A stretch of 64,000 nucleotides of DNA from assembly GCF_020283565.1 (NCBI RefSeq), contig NC_060060.1, positions 14,880,001 to 14,944,000 on the forward strand, written 5' to 3'. The notes beneath the pieces are model-generated. The model was given only the letters and a program-made list of their open reading frames with translations. It did not search any database and was not told where the DNA came from. The position numbers and the translations under genes are program-made. Positions within the stretch are counted from its first letter, which is position 1; each line of letters begins with the position of its first letter. This DNA comes from Trifolium pratense. Its lineage: Eukaryota; Streptophyta; Magnoliopsida; Fabales; Fabaceae. Below are positions 45,660 to 59,052 of the stretch, piece by piece.

Positions 45660-48600
45660 TGAAGTAGCAAAGTTTTTTCACAAGAAAGGGGGATTGAATT
45701 GTGAACCTATTAAAATTTACCTTTTAAAAATATAACTCAACAGAAAGCGTTAGAATGATCTCAGAACGATCTGGTTTGCAGTAAAACAAATTCAAAGTGA
45801 ATTGTGTGCTTAGTGTTTGCAGAAACTAAAAGATAAGGGAAGAGAGAATCAACACACAACAATTATACTGGTTCACCCCCTAATAGTATGGGTTACGTCC
45901 AGTCCCTCACGCTCCGTGAGTATCCACTATAATCTTGAGATACTAGTAATCTCAAATTACAAACCTCCTTGATCTAAACCAAGATCAATAACCTTAAGCC
46001 CTACAAGCTTAATATCTACCTCAGTCCTACAAACTAAGGTGTCACTCAATCAATAGTTACGTATTGACTTGAGCCAATCTTTTACAATGAATTGTTCGGA
46101 TCACAAGCTTTCAAATGAAGAGAAAATCAAGTTGAGAAGCTAATAGAAGTGAAATTCTGGTATAGCAGAACCAGATGTTGTACAAAATGTCGAGACATCT
46201 GGTCTGACATGAACAATACGGCAAGACATATAACATTAAAAACGGATACTGAGAAATAATGTTTGATCAGATGTTCCAACATTCAACTTAAAGAGAATGT
46301 CGTACTTAATGTTGGAACATCTTACGAAACATAATAAAATCAACAAGTAAATAAACTGCACAGGAAATTGTTAACCCAGTTCAGCCAATCTGCCTACTCT
46401 GGGGGATACCAATCCAGGAAGGAAATCCACTAATAGCTCTAGTCACTAAGACCTCCAGCAAACCCTTTGAATTTACGTCTTACACTAAGACCTCCAGCAA
46501 ACCCTCGGTTTACGTCTTACACTAAGACCTCCAGCAAATCCTAGGTTTACGCCTTATGACCTCGACACTACTCATGTAACTTCTGCCTAGGAACTCCTAG
46601 ACATGAGATCCCATCTCACTTCCACACAACCAACACAACCTGTGTTGTTCATATAATGTTGAATAAAATGTGGTGACAATCACCGTGACATATTTTACTC
46701 TTGCTTAAAAGCTTCGAGTAAATCACACACAGTTACCTCCGTACTTCAAAGCTTAGGAGTAACCTTAAAACATTACAACTCAATAAAACACCGTCCTACT
46801 CAAGTATTAAACCAATACGTGAGAGGCTCACAAACACTATCTCCTTGCTTAAAAGCTTTAGAGATATTACAAAACTCTACTCATTACCTAAAGGTTTCTG
46901 AGTGAGGACATAGTGACCATCTCACAACCCGAGTGGTTCACTTACACCAACTCTCCTAGAGAGTGGCTTAAAGACACGAAACCCTAAAGACTACATCTTT
47001 GATAAACAATGGTTTCGGTTCAATAAAATCTTGGTCTTGAGTCTTCTTTATATAGACAGAGCTAGCACGCTCCTGATCTTCCAAGATAAGCTTCAGAACA
47101 CAGCTGGTCTTTGAGTCATGTCCAGCTAAGCAAATCAGACCTTAATAAAAACTTTCCTAAAATAGTTGATCCTCTTTAGGAAATAAACAATGTGTTGAAT
47201 CATTCCATTATGTCTTGATAAGAACATATCTGCACTAATAACGTCTTGATCAGATCAAATCTTGATATACACGTTTGTAGAGTGGATTTCCATATATAGC
47301 AGATACGTGTAATAAATGCACGAGATTTGGGCAATCTGACTGTCGTACCCAAACATGTTACAACATTTGGTCCAACATCTTTTGTACCTAACATGTTGAA
47401 ACATTTGGTCCAACATCTTGCTTGTATATTTGTTTTAGCAAAATGAGGCCAACACACAAATATCCAACAAGAAGAATACACTCAGTTCACTCAATGATAT
47501 ACTGATCCAAGTATGTGATGTTAGAGAGTTGGAGTGAGAGTGGAAGAGTTTAATGACTTGGTCGAAAAAGACAAGTATAGATGTTGAAATTTGTAGTTGA
47601 AACTCTTCAATCTTCAAAGCACCCAAGTGTGCTATTTATAGATGTTGTTTGTCCTTTGTTCCGTGGTCTCCAAGCAGGTTGGAGTGTTGCCAAAGACTAG
47701 CCGTTAGTCCTTTAAAAGATCAGATCAAATATTATTCAAATAATATTTGATGAGAGAGAAGATGCTTCTTGAGAACATTCTTAGAATGATGATGTCATGA
47801 GGAGCGTGAGGTTGAGCATCTTTGAGCTGTATGAACTTGTTCTCCAAGAACAAGCACTGTTGAAGCCTTGGAAGATCAATTACAACAGCTGGATACAGCT
47901 GGAGAGAATCTTTCGATCAAGAGCAGAAAGTCTGCTTGATTCTGGAACGTTCTTAGATCGTTCTCCCAGAGTATTTTCTGATTCTTGGCCTAGATCAAAT
48001 AGAGAGATGTGCATTACTTGTTTTGATTTCGTGGGCCTCAAGATATTCATGATGATCATATGATGATAGCTGGTCTTCTTATCCTTTTACTATTCATGTG
48101 TACTTGTAAAAGTACAAGTAGCTTTCCATTGTAGATCAAGATCATAGTGAAATATATTTTATGAAGTCCTTTGAGAAGTACCATTTTAAACTTGTTGTCT
48201 CCTTTTCATTGGTCCATAAATGTCTTCAAATAATCTCTGAATAGAGCATGTGAGCTTGAAAAATAAATTGTCAAAGACATGTTCATGTTTATTCCTTAAA
48301 CATGACCAAATAGGAAGTTTTCTTTTGCTATCATTTAATCCTTGATTTAAATGACTTATATCCTGTAGAGATTTTCTTCAATAAAGTCCTTTGTAAAAGT
48401 GCTTATTTGTCTCTTGTTCAGATGATATTAATTAAGTGCTTATTGTTGATGTATAGCTTTGCACATGAGAAAAAGTGCAGACTGGAGAATGTTCTCTGAC
48501 CATTCTAATAAACTTGCAGTTTTCAATCAATTTAAGTGTAGTGATATATAATGAATAAGCTTTTGTTCCTGTCTATATTAATCACTCGAGAGCACTTGTT

Positions 48601-48686
48601 AGATCACAAAAAGATCAGAATTCACTTAAAATATAATTAAGATGTTTGTTATCTTTAAAACATCAAATTAGGATTTTGCCTCAACA
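45660..48686 (-). mobile_element. Solo LTR (about 1.7 kb) with another solo LTR nested in it
   Basis: It begins TGAAGTAGC and ends CCTCAACA, with TSD TAAGT at 45655-45659 and 48687-48691. Without the nested 1320-bp LTR and its extra TSD it is about 1.7 kb. No coding region or primer site is found. The minus-strand end TGTTGAGG suggests minus orientation. Confidence 0.8.
46150..47469 (-). mobile_element. Nested solo LTR, SIRE-type copia
   Basis: It begins TGAAATTCTGG and ends ATCCAACA, with TSD AGAAG at 46145-46149 and 47470-47474. It contains the conserved SIRE LTR block (46370-46418) and the minus-strand start GTTGGCCTCATTTTGC, shared with the intact element. It represents a third SIRE LTR variant. 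Confidence 0.88.
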
Positions 48687-48983
48687 TAAGTCCCCTATTA
48701 TCGAAAACTACAAAATAAGAGTTTTATTTTTCGCTTTCCTAGAAATTCTTACGCGCCCCCTAAAATTACTAAATTAACCCCCTCGGTTTTTAGGATGCGA
48801 GCACTTTTTTGCACTTTAAGTAGCGAGTGATGATATTTTTATTTTTAACCCAAACTCAGCGTCTACGTCCCCCTTGATGGAAAAAATCATTAAAAAATGA
48901 ATTCACATCCTAGAATGAGAATTCTTTTTTCATGATATTTTTCATTCAAGAGGGCCGCACACGGAATAGAAATTGTTGTATAT

Positions 48984-49330
48984 TTTGACAAAATAATTTA
49001 TTTTAAAGTCCTTTTAATATTATATAATTATCATCATTATTATTAATAAGTTGTTAACGTTTTACTTGGTCAATAAATATGTGTTTTTTCGTTATTAATA
49101 AGTTGTTAATACCCACTTACTCCTAGTTACTAGCTACATGATGGTTACAATGAAAAAAAAAGTTTTCTCTCATGTATATATATTTGTACGTGGATTAAGA
49201 AAAAAAGAGTGCATATACATGATTGATCTTGGGCACATAGAGTTTTCAACATAAACCAATATTACCTTTCCTTATAAATTGAGGTGTTATCTTCCTGGAT
49301 TACATCACCGGTGTCTATTAATTCTTGTCA
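48984..49330 (+). repeat. Left LTR of the decayed element
   Basis: It begins TGTTGTATATTTTGAC and ends TTCTTGTCA. Similarity to 62139-62495 ends with this sequence, which sets the border. A hairpin with arms CGGATATG and CATATCCG follows at 49343-49361. Confidence 0.65.
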
Positions 49331-50034
49331 GTTCTGTCACTTCGGATATGATTCATATCCGAGAAGGACCTGTTGAATCCTGGGGGATTTGCGCTAAATG
49401 AGGCGGATAAATCCTTAAGGACAGTGCGATCAGCACGCCTCAGGTATTATATTACGGTTGAGTATTTTGCAGGTCGTTCATGGTTTGTGCAATCGCGATG
49501 AAATTACTTTACAGTTGCCGACATCAATCACTACAATAACAAGATAAGTTTATATGAATTTTATTTCAATTTATTCTCTATAATTTTTGTTGAGTTATTT
49601 AAATTTATATGTTGTTTATTATATCTGATTAGGTCCAATTTTTACAACAATCTTAAGGATTTATCAAATGAATTTCTCAATTTTGTTTGCGACCTAATTC
49701 CCAAAGAGTTGCCGCGATTCATTTCTGGTAAAAGACTAGGAAATTAAATGGCATGGTGATTGACATTCAACGATAATGTAAAGACAACAAAGAAACCTTG
49801 GGTTACTTTGCTTTTGAAACTGTGAGTATATAATTTTTATATTGTGAGAAGTACAGGTATGTTCATATCATATTTTGATGAATTAGACTTTAAAATTAAT
49901 GACTATAAAAGTGGTATTGTTCATGTATATGATGCTTATCATGTGTTTAGAATAATGTTTTACAAGCGTGATTCAATGACATGTGTTACTGTGCTTAAAA
50001 TTTGGTATACATGTAATATGTGCATATTGAGAAC

Positions 50035-51062
50035 TGAAATTCCTGGCACACAGTGGACATGTGTTGATCAAGATGTATCAACACTTGTCTGTTGTAGACA
50101 GATGTTGTTACAGGTGCACCAACACTTGTCTATAAACAGAGCACTTAACATAAAACAATAAAAACAATAAAGTAAATAACACACAAGAGTTGTTAACCCA
50201 GTTCAGCCTAAAGCCTACTCTGGGGGATACCAATCCAGGAATGAAGTCCACTATCAGCAGTATTACTACGAAGCTAAACTCACCCGTTTACAACTTCTCA
50301 CTTAATCACTACCCAATGATACTTCTACCTAGGAACTCCTAGATATGAGACCCCGTTCCAATTCCCACCTTAACAACACACTCTGCGTTGTTATTAAATT
50401 CAACGATTACAAACGGTGGAGACACACTCCTAAGAAACTAGGATTCACTCTTGCTTAAAAGCTTGCGAGCAAATCACACAACACACTAGAACAATCTCCG
50501 TACTTCAAAGCTTAGGAGAAGTTCACACTTACAACTCAATAAACACAGGTCCTAAGCTTGCATCGATGAGACACAAGAAAGGCTCACAATTAACACTCTA
50601 AAATCTCTAAAACACACGCTTTGTAAGACACGATTTTAGATGCTTGAAACCATATGCTTGCCTTCGTATTTATAGTAGTAGAACGACTTGGGCTTCAAGA
50701 CAAAATTAGGGCTTCTAGAATTGCGGCAGCAGCTGATATATTTTTGAAAATAATAGTTCTATTTTTGAAACACAAAAATATATTTTCCAAAAATATAATT
50801 CCTTTAGAAAATATAACTAGGGTTTGGCTGCCTCCTGAAACACATTAAACACGTGCGCCTTCCTCTGTAAGAAACCTTGAAACAATTCTTCAAAAGATTG
50901 AGTAGAAATTAAAACCCGCTAGCTGGCGCGCACAGATACAGAGACAGGTGTTGTTCCAAAGTGTACCACCATTTGTCACAACACTTGGGGTCAGCACATA
51001 TGTCTCAACACTTGGCTAAAATATGTTTTTTCAAAATGTAGCCAACATACAAAAACCCAACA
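50035..51062 (-). repeat. LTR of the second SIRE element (3' LTR of the element)
   Basis: The ends are TGAAATTCC...ACCCAACA on the plus strand. The conserved LTR block is at 50192-50239. Confidence 0.92.
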
Positions 51063-51075
51063 ATCTCCCCCTTTG
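51063..51075 (-). other. Polypurine tract of the second SIRE element
   Basis: The minus strand reads AAAGGGGGAGAT next to the LTR. Further GGGGGAG tracts lie within 51412-51612, matching the plus-strand SIRE copy. Confidence 0.85.
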
Positions 51076-51803
51076 GCAAATTTTGGCTAAAATAATGTTA
51101 GACCAGTATATAGAGAGATACAATATTCCCTTTCCTTCGAGTCAACATGATCACACAACTAGCCTCATGGAACAACACAAGGGAGAAATAAACTCGCATA
51201 GTAGATTAAGAAGTAGGAGAAATAAACTCCTAATAGTGTAACGCGCATCCATTCATCATAAGAACAACAGGGAAAAATAAATTCCCATAAACATCTGAGT
51301 AAAATAAATTCTCAGTGATAGTGGATAGTGGACTCATTAGTCAGGTGCCATCACATTTGGCACAACACTTGTCATCAAACGTATTCAGGTGATCAAGAGA
51401 TAATATCACTCACACTCCCCCTGAATTCATGCATACACACATCAGATAGAGAAAGAATATTCACTACTCCCCCTCAACACATGCATATTACTCACACTCC
51501 CCCTCAATACGAGCATAGATCAATAGCGCAGAAACAGTCACCAGATGTAAGAACATCTGTCAGATGTAAGAACATCTGTCCACACACTTGTCACACACAC
51601 ACACTACTCCCCCTTTTTAGCCATAATTTTGACAAACACCATGCATAAGAAAACATAGAGTAGCAGACAAGAGAATATCAGAGTGCACATATTACAGACC
51701 ATAATGCACACACAGGTGCTAGAAATCCAGGGCCTTGCCCATAAAAGGAACAAAAGAGAAACACCAAAAGTACATCAGAAAAACATAAGACAAACATTAG
51801 AAA

Positions 51804-54039
51804 TCAGATAGAAGAACTTTCATCAGAGTCCTCCATCAAATCCTCAGAACCATCCTCAGAGCCACTAGTGTCAACTCCTTGTCCATCAGACTCACCCTCA
51901 GCAATCTCAGTAGCTTCTTCAACCTTGAGACAATCACACGATCTATTTTCAGTTTTCTGGCCTCAAGTGCCCTGCTAGCCTCAGTCAAATCAGCAATCAT
52001 CTGCTTCCTAGAGAGTACACCAGTCTGGACAGATGTGCCAACACCTGCTGCAACATTTGTCCCTTCAAGCAGCCTTTGCTCAATGGCCAACATCCCTTTC
52101 CTTTTACAAGGAACATCAGTGCTTCTCAGAATATCTGGATGTTGTTCAAGGATTATATTGCATAACAGAGTGGGAAGAGCAACTGGCTTCTCAACAGCAT
52201 AGGTCAAAGCATGGCTTAAAGTTTCTTGAAAGAAATAGGACCCATAATCAAATTTTGCCTTGGTACCCACAGCATAAATGAACTTTCCCAATCCTCTGGC
52301 CACATCACCTGAATGTGTTGTAGGCACCCAATTGTGTGCAGCAATCCTATTCAAAACAGCATAAAATGGAGAGAGAGAGAAGTTGCAGCCAACTTAGCCT
52401 TGCTTGGCCATACCTTTATCCTGCCACCTGTGAGGACCTTGCAGACCTCATTATCTGTGACCTTTAGAGCAGCCACCTCATCAAAATTTCTTTGCAGATA
52501 TTGGTTAATCACAGTTGGTGAGAATTTGACACATTTCCCACGAACAAATACTTGCCTATATTCAGGACTTGCTGGATCATTGCAATTTTCAGCCACATTA
52601 ATCAAAAATTCTTTGACAAGCCGGTCATAGCACTTGTCCAAACCACAGACAGTCTTCATCAAACCTGCATACTCAATAGCTTCAACAATACTTTGGCATT
52701 GAAGGATATCTTCTTTCAGATTCCTTTCCAGAGCCAACCTCCTGTGATACACGAACTTCCATCTAGCAGACCCATTTTCCAGATGGAATGACACATTATC
52801 CAAAGGAGCATAGGGGACAGATTGAGGAACTTTCTTTCTGCCTATACTCTTCCTAGATGTGCTGCCAGATGCAGCAACATCTGTCTCTGGCTCAAACTCA
52901 GAGTCACTGGTTGGTGGAGCTTTCCTTTTCTTAGTCTCAGTTCTAGGAACCACCTTACTCACAGGTTTTGGAGGTCCATATAGGGGCTTTTTACCAGTAC
53001 CTTTTCCAGCCCTAGAAGGTTTGGGTGTTTGGACAGGTGTGTTAGCAGTTTCTACACCTTTACCAGCCCTACTTCTAGTCCTCCTAGCCACACTAGCCTC
53101 AGAATTTGTAGGAACAGACTTATCACTAACAGTTGTTTCATTGACAATTATAACTTCAGGATTTTCATTAACATCATTATCAGCAGTCTGAGGTGGGGGA
53201 CTCTCATCAGACTCAGAATAGTTCACAAGATTTTCTGGTGCCAAAGATGTGGTAACATCTGGCACAACATTTGGCTCGGCGTCAGGTGTCGCAACACTTG
53301 ACGCAACATGAGTCTCAGGACCTGTTTTCTTGAGAGACTCATCAGCAACATCATTATTGGTCTCAGTAGAAGCACCAATATTAGCATCAGCAACAATAGG
53401 GGAGTTAGGAACACTTTTCCCCAAATTTCCAGATATAGCAGGGTTCTCTACGCCTAGGGTTTTAACAGATTTTGGTATATTAAGACCTATATTAACAGAA
53501 GTCTTACCAGATGCAATAACACTCTCAACTGCAGGATTAGCGACAGGCGTTGCAACACCACTTGATGGAAGTGGATCAATGTGAAGCTCAGACATTGTAA
53601 AAGGCTTACTCGATTCACTTTTCCCTTTCTTGCTTTTACGCGTAGCAGGAGAAGAAGGATTTGTACTTGTTCGTGATGATTTATCCTTCTTTGCAGTTGA
53701 TTTTCTCCTCTTTGTTGGACTTGTAGGAGGTATGGTGCTGAGAGGAATAGCATCGATCACCATTTGTTGTAGCGATGGAACATCATTATTCTTCGTTGGT
53801 GAGGATTTTGCAGAGTCAGACATGATTTTTGAGTAAACTTTTCTGAGAAAATTAAAGGTTAGAACAATGTTGATGAGGAAGTTGGAGAGAATTTGAACGT
53901 GAGAGAGATAGTGGTAGAAAAGAAATGATTGCGGTTGATAGATGTTATGGGAAGTTGAATAAAAACTCCCTTGATTAGCGTGTAACTTTAAGTGAAGAGG
54001 CGGATGAGAGGTAGTTACACGCATTACATGTTGTAACTG
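51804..54039 (-). pseudogene. Envelope-like ORF of the second SIRE element, frameshifted
   Basis: The frame follows pol directly after a TAG at 54040-54042, with an in-frame ATG at 54024 and another at 53823 (MSDSAKSS). The open frame runs 557 codons from 54024 to 52351. It covers the Ser/Lys/Thr-rich half and part of the conserved domain (DNVSFHLENGSARW, FVRGKCVKFSP). A shift next to a GA dinucleotide run at about 52368-52382 moves the rest into another frame (52354-51836, NRIAAHNWVPTTH). A further shift near 51940 puts the acidic tail in a third frame, ending at 51804. It is therefore likely inactive in this copy. Function is unknown, as for the intact paralogue at 22453-24882. Confidence 0.8.
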
Positions 54040-54042
54040 CTA
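54034..54042 (-). promoter_or_regulatory. Leaky stop context of the second SIRE element (UAG-CAG-UUA)
   Basis: The minus strand reads TAG CAG TTA at the end of pol, identical to 22450-22458. The envelope-like frame continues in the same phase. Conservation between two clearly diverged elements supports a functional readthrough signal. Confidence 0.72.
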
Positions 54043-57000
54043 TTTGTCTTCAAAAAGGCAAATTCCAAGTTTGCCTCTTAATTTTTCAAATTGATTCGCA
54101 TCTAAAGCCTTTGTAAAAATATCTGCCAACTGTTCTTCAGATGCAATGTGTTCAAGTGTAACAATTTTTTCTTCCACAAGTTCTCTTATAAAATGATGTC
54201 GTATATCAATGTGCTTGGTCCTACTATGCTGAATAGGATTTTTAGAAATATTTATAGTACTCAAATTATCACAATAAAGAGTCATGACATCTTGCTCAAC
54301 ACTGTACTCCTTCAACATTTGTCTCATCCATAATAATTGAGAGCAACTACTACCAGCTGCTATATATTCTGCCTCAGCTGTGGATAGAGACACACTATTC
54401 TGTTTCTTACTAAACCAAGATACTAGATTGCTTCCCAAAAAGAAACATGCACCAGAAGTGCTTTTTCTATCATCAGCACTTCCTGCCCAATCTGCATCAC
54501 AATAGCCAACTAGGGTAGAATCATTACCATGAGAGTATAATATTCCATAGCCACATGTCCCATTGACATATTTGAAGATTCTCTTCACTTGAGTCAGATG
54601 ACTCATCTTAGGTTCAGATTGATATCTAGCACAAACTCCTACTGCAAACATGATATCAGGTCTGCTAGCTGTCAGATATAACAAGCTTCCAATCATACTT
54701 CTGTAGAGACTTTGATCCACATCAATTCCTTTCTCATCTTTGGTAAGCTTCAAATGTGTAGGTGCAGGTGTCCTTTTGTGACTACCACCTTCCATTCCAA
54801 ACTTCTTCACAATGTTTCTTGCATATTTTTCTTGAGAGATAAATATGGTGTCTTCCATTTGTTTGACCTGAAGACCTAAAAAATAAGTTAGTTCACCTAC
54901 AAGACTCATTTCAAATTCAAATTGCATTTGATGCACAAAATGTTCCACCATTTGTCGTGACATTCCACCAAATACAATATCATCCACATATATCTGAGCT
55001 ATCATTAGCTTCCCTTTCTTCTCTCTTACAAATAGGGTTTTATCATTGCCACCTTTCTTGTATCCATGGCTGACAAGAAATTCAGTCAATCTTTCATACC
55101 ATGCTCTAGGGGCTTGTTTTAATCCATAGAGAGCTTTCTTTAGTTTGTAGACATGGTTAGGAAAGCTTGGATCTACAAACCCTTTTGGTTGTTCAACATA
55201 TACTTCTTCATTTAGATAGCCATTTAGGAATGCACTCTTTACATCCATTTGATATAACTTGAATTTTAAGATGCATGCCACAGCTAAGAGCAATCTTATG
55301 GACTCCAAACGAGCAACTGGAGCAAAAGTCTCATCAAAATCTACTCCTTCTATCTGGTGTATCCTTGTGCCACAAGTCTGGCTTTATTTCTAGTAATATC
55401 ACCATTTTCATCAGTTTTGTTCTTGTAGACCCACTTTGTACCAATAACATTTATACCATCTGGTCTAGGTACTAGATCCCATACCTCACTTCTTTTGAAC
55501 TGAGTTAGTTCCTCCTGCATAGCATTGATCCAGTATTCATCAGTCAAAGCTTCTTTAACATTCTTTGGTTCAATCTTGGATATGAAGCATGAGTTAGAGA
55601 TTGCTTCTTTTGATCTTCTTGTTGCAATTCCTTGATTTGGATTTCCAATGACAAGATCCAGAGGATGATTCTTCTGTGTTCTAGTAGATGGTCCTTTGTT
55701 AGGTCTGACATTTTCTGTGGCAGATTCAGTGTGTTGATCAGGTTCAGGTTCAGTTTGATCATCATCTGGTGTGGGGACAGGTGTGATAACATCTGTCTCT
55801 TCAGCTGGATCTGCACTTGTTGTATCAATATCATCAACAACAACATTGATTGATTCCATCATAGTTCTTGTTCTGGAGTTAAAAACTCTGTAGGCTCTGC
55901 TGTTGGTTGAGTAACCTAAAAATATCCCCTCATCACTTTTGGGATCCAATTTTCTCCTAGGTTCTCTATCTGCCAAAATGTAACATTTTGATCCAAAACA
56001 CATGGAAATATTTCACAGTAGGCTTTCTATTCTTCCATAGTTCATACAGTGTTGTAGCAGTACCTTTTCTTAATGTTACTCTATTGTGAATGTAACATGC
56101 TGTATTCATGGCTTCAGCCCAGAACTTGTAAAGAAGATTTTTGGCATGCAACATCACTCTAGCAGATTCTTGTAAAGTTCTGTTCTTTCTTTCAACCACA
56201 CCATTTTGTTGAGGTGTAATTGGTGAAGAAAATTCATGAGCTATTCCTTCAGCAGCACAAAATTCAGCAAATTTAGAGTTTTCAAACTCCTTACCATGGT
56301 CACTTCTGATTCTTACAATACCACAATCTTTCTCCTTTTGAAGTTGTAAGCAAAGATTTTTGAATTCTTCAAAAGTCTCAGATTTTTTCCTAATGAAATT
56401 GACCCAAGTATATCTAGAGAAGTCATCAACAACAACAAAAACATATTTCTTACCTCCAAGACTCTCAACTTGTATGGGCCTCATCAGATCCATATGTAGT
56501 AACTCAAGAACTCTAGAAGTGGACAAGTGTTGCAACTTCTGGTGCGACACTTTGGTTTGCTTCCCAATCTGACATTCACCACAGATGTTTCCTTCCTGTA
56601 TCTGTAGACTTGGTAGTCCTCTGATAGCTTCTTCAGATATGACTCTCTTCATACTCTTCAGGTTAAGGTGTCCTAATTTTCGATGCCACAGCTTAACCTC
56701 TTCATCTTTAGTTAAGAGACATGTAGATACATTGGCTTCTTCAAGAGGGACCCACAAGTAGCAATTATCCTTTGATCTAACACCCTTCATAAGGATGTCT
56801 CCTCCATTATTGCTGACAAGACATTCATTTTTTGTAAAGTTGACTTGCATGCCTTGATCACATAGTTGGCTTATACTGATTAGATTGGCAGTTAGCCCTT
56901 TTACAAGGAGAACATTTTCAAGTTTTGGCAGACCATGGTCAACCAGTCTTCCAATACCTTTAATTTCCCCCTTTTCTCCATCTCCAAATGTCACAAAACT

Positions 57001-58983
57001 TGTTGCATAAGATTTTACCTCCTTTAAATACTTTTCAACACCAGTCATGTGTCTGGAGCAACCACTATCAAAGTACCAATCTTCTTTTGATGAGGCTCTG
57101 AGAGAAGTATGAGCAATCAAACTTTTCTCACTACTTTCAGCTGTATACTCCTTGATATTGGTTGTATCATCCTTTTGCTTCCATTCCATCTCTGTTTTAG
57201 TAATGGATGGATCAGACTCTTGAAGAAATTCACTTGGATACCCATACAATTTGCAGCAGTAAGGCCTTATGTGCCCCTTTCTTCCACAGTGATGACATCT
57301 CCATGAGTGGTACCTGCTTCTGTGTCTAGGTATAAATCTAGGTCTCTGCCTTCTTTGTTGATGTGGTGCCATATGTGGTAACACTTGTCTCTGCTGTCTA
57401 GGAGACAGGTGTGGCGACATCCTGCCATGCATTTTTGGAGAAGGTTGCTTACTTATCTCAGGCATGTATTTCCCTTCTTTGTTGTAATCCATAATCCTAT
57501 TGACATTTTTATATTCATACCCAATGCCTGTTTTGGCTCTACTAGGAGTAGGTAATGTTTCTAGGATTTCATCTAGATCAGTTCCTTTGAATAGCCTAAG
57601 CACATGCTTCTTTAAATTCTCAAGATGAGAGTTTAATTCAGTTACCTCTTCATTCAGATGGGCTATCTCAGTCAGTTGTTTGACCTTGTCTGCTTCTAAG
57701 TTGGTGATAATTGCCTTCTGTTCCTCAATGGTCTTCAAACTTTCTTCACATTTAGCACTAAATTCAGAGATTTTTGACAGATTGGCAGTTTTCTCAGTTT
57801 GCAACTTAGTAATTGTTTCTTTTTGCTTTTCTGAGACTCTGCAGACTTCTTCACTCTTCAGACATAGTTTTTTATATGATTCAGCAAGTTCATCAAAGGT
57901 CAGTTCTTCATCACATGATTCAGTGTCAGATGTACATACACTTGTCAATGCATGTATAGCCTTTGCAGCATCAGCTTCTCCTTCAGAATCTTCATCTGAC
58001 CAAGTTACAGTTAACCCCTTCTTCTGTTTCTTCAGGAAGGTTCCACATTCACTTCTAATGTGACCATACCCCTCACATTCATGACATTGAACACCTTTAT
58101 TTGGAGCTGATTTCTCATCTGTTACAGGTTTTCTGAAATTCCTGTAAGTGTTGCGACCAGTGTCAGCTGCACCTGTCTTTGAGCGTTTGTCCATTCTCTT
58201 TAGCACCTTATTAAATTGTTTTCCCAAAAGAACCATTGCATCAGAGATGCTACTTTCAGACTTTGTGTCACTCTGTTGATCTTCTTCCTCAGCATTCGAG
58301 ACAAAGGCAATGCTTTTGTTTTTCTTATCCGTCCTTTCATTTGTAGCTACCTCATAAGTTTGTAATGAACCAACCAGTTCATCCAGCTTCATTTCTGTGA
58401 TATCCTTGGCTTCTTCTATAGCTGTGACTTTCATGTCAAACTTCTTAGGTAAAGACCTAACCATTTTCCTTACCAGCTTTTCTTCAGGTATCTTTTCACC
58501 CAAGGCATCAAATTGATTATCATAATCAAGTATGGTCATTTGAAAATCCTGAATAGTTTCATCATCATTCATCCTTAGATTCTCAAACTTAGTGGTTAGG
58601 AGTTGTAGCTTTGACATCTTCACTTTAGAGGTACCTTCATGAACAGTCTCAAGGATGGTCCAAGCTTCCTTAGCAGAGACACACTTTTTGATGAGTCTGA
58701 ATATGTGCTTGTCAACACCATTATATAGTGCATATAATGCTTTTGAGTTTGCAAGAGCAAGCTCATCCTCTTCTTTGGACCATTCTTCAACAGATTTCAA
58801 CTCAAGAGTTGGTTTACCATCTTTGTCCATCTTCACAGGTGGAGTCCACCCTCTCAGAACTGCCTTCCATGTCTTGCTATCAATTTGTTTTAGGAAGGCC
58901 ATCATACGAGACTTCCAATAGTCATAATTTGAAGCACCAACCAGAAGAGGTGGTCTGGTAACAAACCCTCCTTCTTTGTCCAT
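54040..58983 (-). pseudogene. gag-pol: Copia gag-pol of the second SIRE element, frameshifted
   Basis: The ATG is at 58983, close to the primer site. The first frame (1005 codons, to 55966) holds gag with knuckles near residues 300 and 560, a coiled coil, the protease motif FDSGCSRHMTG near 635 and the integrase with HMDL near 829. In that integrase motif a usual Gly is replaced by Arg (HMDLMRP). A single-base shift near 56005 ends that frame. The next segment (56003-55350) carries the integrase end and the RT start. A second shift near 55358 leads to the last segment (55308-54040), with reverse transcriptase (IYVDDIVFGG) and RNase H (TAEAEYIAAG). Two shifts make this copy non-functional for a full polyprotein. 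Confidence 0.9.
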
Positions 58984-59038
58984 CCCTGCCAGAAAAAGTT
59001 TCCCTGGAGCTCACCCTAAAATTCAGAACAGGGTGCCT

Positions 59039-59050
59039 GCTCTGATGCCA
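59039..59050 (-). other. Primer-binding site of the second SIRE element
   Basis: The minus strand reads TGGCATCAGAGC two bases from the LTR, the same variant as in the intact SIRE element. Confidence 0.85.
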
Positions 59051-59052
59051 AT

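Larger units (their letters stand above)
45529..48950. repeat. Seventh partial unit copy, split by a solo LTR
   Basis: 45529-45659 repeats the sequence around 44566-44700, and 48692-48950 continues it (similar to 44700-44880). Between them lies a solo LTR insertion. No gene is visible. After about 48950 the array sequence ends. Confidence 0.65.

Noticed and set aside
49331..49450. Retrozyme with a hammerhead ribozyme, suggested by the roughly 350-bp LTRs
   Set aside because: I could not find the CTGATGA and GAAA core motifs of a hammerhead in or near the LTRs.
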